This document shows, one piece after another, positions 63,178 to 64,000 of a DNA stretch of 64,000 bases. Origin of the DNA: Acidobacteriota bacterium (GTDB lineage: Bacteria > Acidobacteriota > Terriglobia > Acidiferrales > UBA7541). Made by a program: the position numbers and the translations under genes. The notes under the pieces are model-generated. The model was not told the origin of the DNA and searched no databases. It saw only the letters and a list, made by a program, of their open reading frames with translations. Within the stretch, counting starts at the first letter, position 1. Each line of letters starts with the position of its first letter. The stretch lies in contig JABDFR010000001.1 of the NCBI GenBank assembly GCA_013286465.1, forward strand, positions 57,282 to 121,281. Reading direction: 5' to 3'.

Positions 63178-64000
63178 TCAATTGAATTTCCTGAAAACCG
63201 GCTTGACTGGACGGCCGACTAAGTACTTCTCGACGCCGTCTTCGAGCGCCTTTTTGTAAACTTGCAACACTTCGCCGACTCCCTCGATGGTGCGCGCGAT
63301 ATCCGCATCGCTATGGGAAAAGCTGACGACTAGAGAAGGCGTCAGGAATCCTTGCTGGATCATTTCCTGAAGGAACAGCGCACGGAAATATTGCGAAGGC
63401 TGCTTTTGCTGGTCGCGCGTGGAATAGACGAGGTTGGGTGCCTTCCCTACCACTTGAAAATAATCCTGCACGCCGGCCTCTTGCGCTACGCGCGTGAGCC
63501 CTTCGCGCAGGCGCTCGCCCTGGCGATATAGGTGCTCGATTACTTTTTCGCGCTTGTAGATGCGGATCGTTTCGATGGCCGCGGCTAACGAGTGGTTTTC
63601 GGCACCGTGGGTGGTGGAGAGCAGGAAAACTCGCTCTTTGTCGTGCTGTATGCCACCTAACTTCATAATTTCTTTTTTGCCCACAAGCGCGGAGAGCGAG
63701 AAACCGTTGGCCATCGCTTTGCCGAAAGTGGAGAGGTCAGGCTCGATGTTGTAATACTTTTGCGCGCCGCCTAGATCCCAGCGAAAGCCGGTGATCATTT
63801 CGTCGAGAATGAAGACTGCGCCGTGCTGCCGGCACAGCTTTTGCAGCTCAGGAAAAAAGTCGGGTTGCGGCTCGACAGCGGTGGCGGCTTCCAAAATTAC
63901 ACAGGCAATTTTTCCTGGATGCTGGGCGAAAAGAGATTGCAGGCTCTCGATATTGTTGTAGCGAAACTGAACGGTCAGATCCCGAATGCCCCGGGGAATT
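63178..64000 (-). CDS. Class III PLP aminotransferase (glutamate-1-semialdehyde aminomutase-like), N-terminus beyond window
   Basis: The readable 273 residues contain VFILDEMITGFRWDLGGAQK, the PLP-lysine segment STFGKAMANGFSLSALVGKK and STTHGAENHSLAAAIETI, as in the glutamate-1-semialdehyde aminomutase and related class III aminotransferases. The frame runs off the right edge, so the start is not seen. In this operon context it more likely serves sugar-nucleotide or related precursor synthesis than tetrapyrrole synthesis, but that is inference. Confidence 0.87.
   Translation of the reverse strand, partial: IPRGIRDLTVQFRYNNIESLQSLFAQHPGKIACVILEAATAVEPQPDFFPELQKLCRQHGAVFILDEMITGFRWDLGGAQKYYNIEPDLSTFGKAMANGFSLSALVGKKEIMKLGGIQHDKERVFLLSTTHGAENHSLAAAIETIRIYKREKVIEHLYRQGERLREGLTRVAQEAGVQDYFQVVGKAPNLVYSTRDQQKQPSQYFRALFLQEMIQQGFLTPSLVVSFSHSDADIARTIEGVGEVLQVYKKALEDGVEKYLVGRPVKPVFRKFN

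Overview
The window looks like a piece of an acidobacterial chromosome (phylum Acidobacteriota, probably a soil member of Terriglobia). This is an inference from gene content: a pqqABCDE set, a periplasmic TldD/TldE pair, a CocE/NonD hydrolase, an Ig-repeat lipoprotein, a DUF3011-type secreted protein, and intergenic regions full of GTAG-headed hairpins. No 16S rRNA is present. I see no phage, insertion sequence, CRISPR array or plasmid function; the accessory character comes from short dispersed repeats and two polysaccharide regions. Layout, 0-7.7 kb: a truncated FAD oxidoreductase diverges from a tetR regulator, which is followed by a Rieske oxygenase and a class II aldolase. Next come purU and a secreted CocE-type hydrolase, both on the minus strand. 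7.7-15.5 kb: pqqABCDE, including a 25-codon pqqA and a pqqE with REP repeats inside its coding sequence. Then an Lgt-like membrane enzyme, a small membrane protein, a radical SAM protein resembling archaeal tetraether lipid synthase, and a Wzx-like flippase. 15.5-22 kb: glycosyltransferases and methyltransferases of surface-polysaccharide type, with one decayed methyltransferase copy. 22-34 kb: secreted tldD/tldE, surE, tRNA-Pro(GGG), a merR gene, der, a phosphatase gene broken by an in-frame TAG, dinG, queD and queE. 34-47 kb: DUF3011 protein, RsbW-like kinase and STAS antagonist, cspA with a strong terminator, a TPR protein, dgt, then the lipid-synthesis run yceD-rpmF-plsX-fabD-fabG-map-acpP-fabF followed by etfB-etfA. 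47-52.5 kb: an unusual non-coding stretch and a 1503-residue lipoprotein with ten tandem Ig-like repeats. 52.5-64 kb: a GT4 glycosyltransferase, a PQQ-dependent dehydrogenase fused to cytochrome c, and a tightly overlapping minus-strand operon for a CDP-sugar, C-methylated polysaccharide exported by a Wzm/Wzt ABC transporter. That operon ends in an unrecognised, internally duplicated, cysteine-rich protein. How the parts fit: the pqq genes could supply cofactor to the quinoprotein dehydrogenase at 53.9 kb, whose metal site carries an Asp-Trp-Asp motif suggestive of lanthanide use. The plsX/fab run and etfBA support fatty-acid and electron-transfer metabolism. The most striking whole-window signals are four. 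First, a superfamily of GTAG-headed REP hairpins, often in inverted pairs, that supply stop codons to several genes and are translated inside PqqE. Second, a switch of strand composition at about 7.7 and 34.3 kb that does not follow gene orientation. Third, the tetraether-synthase-like gene next to an Lgt-like gene. Fourth, the duplicated cysteine-rich protein coupled to wzt. All readings were made by eye and hand translation; no database search was run.
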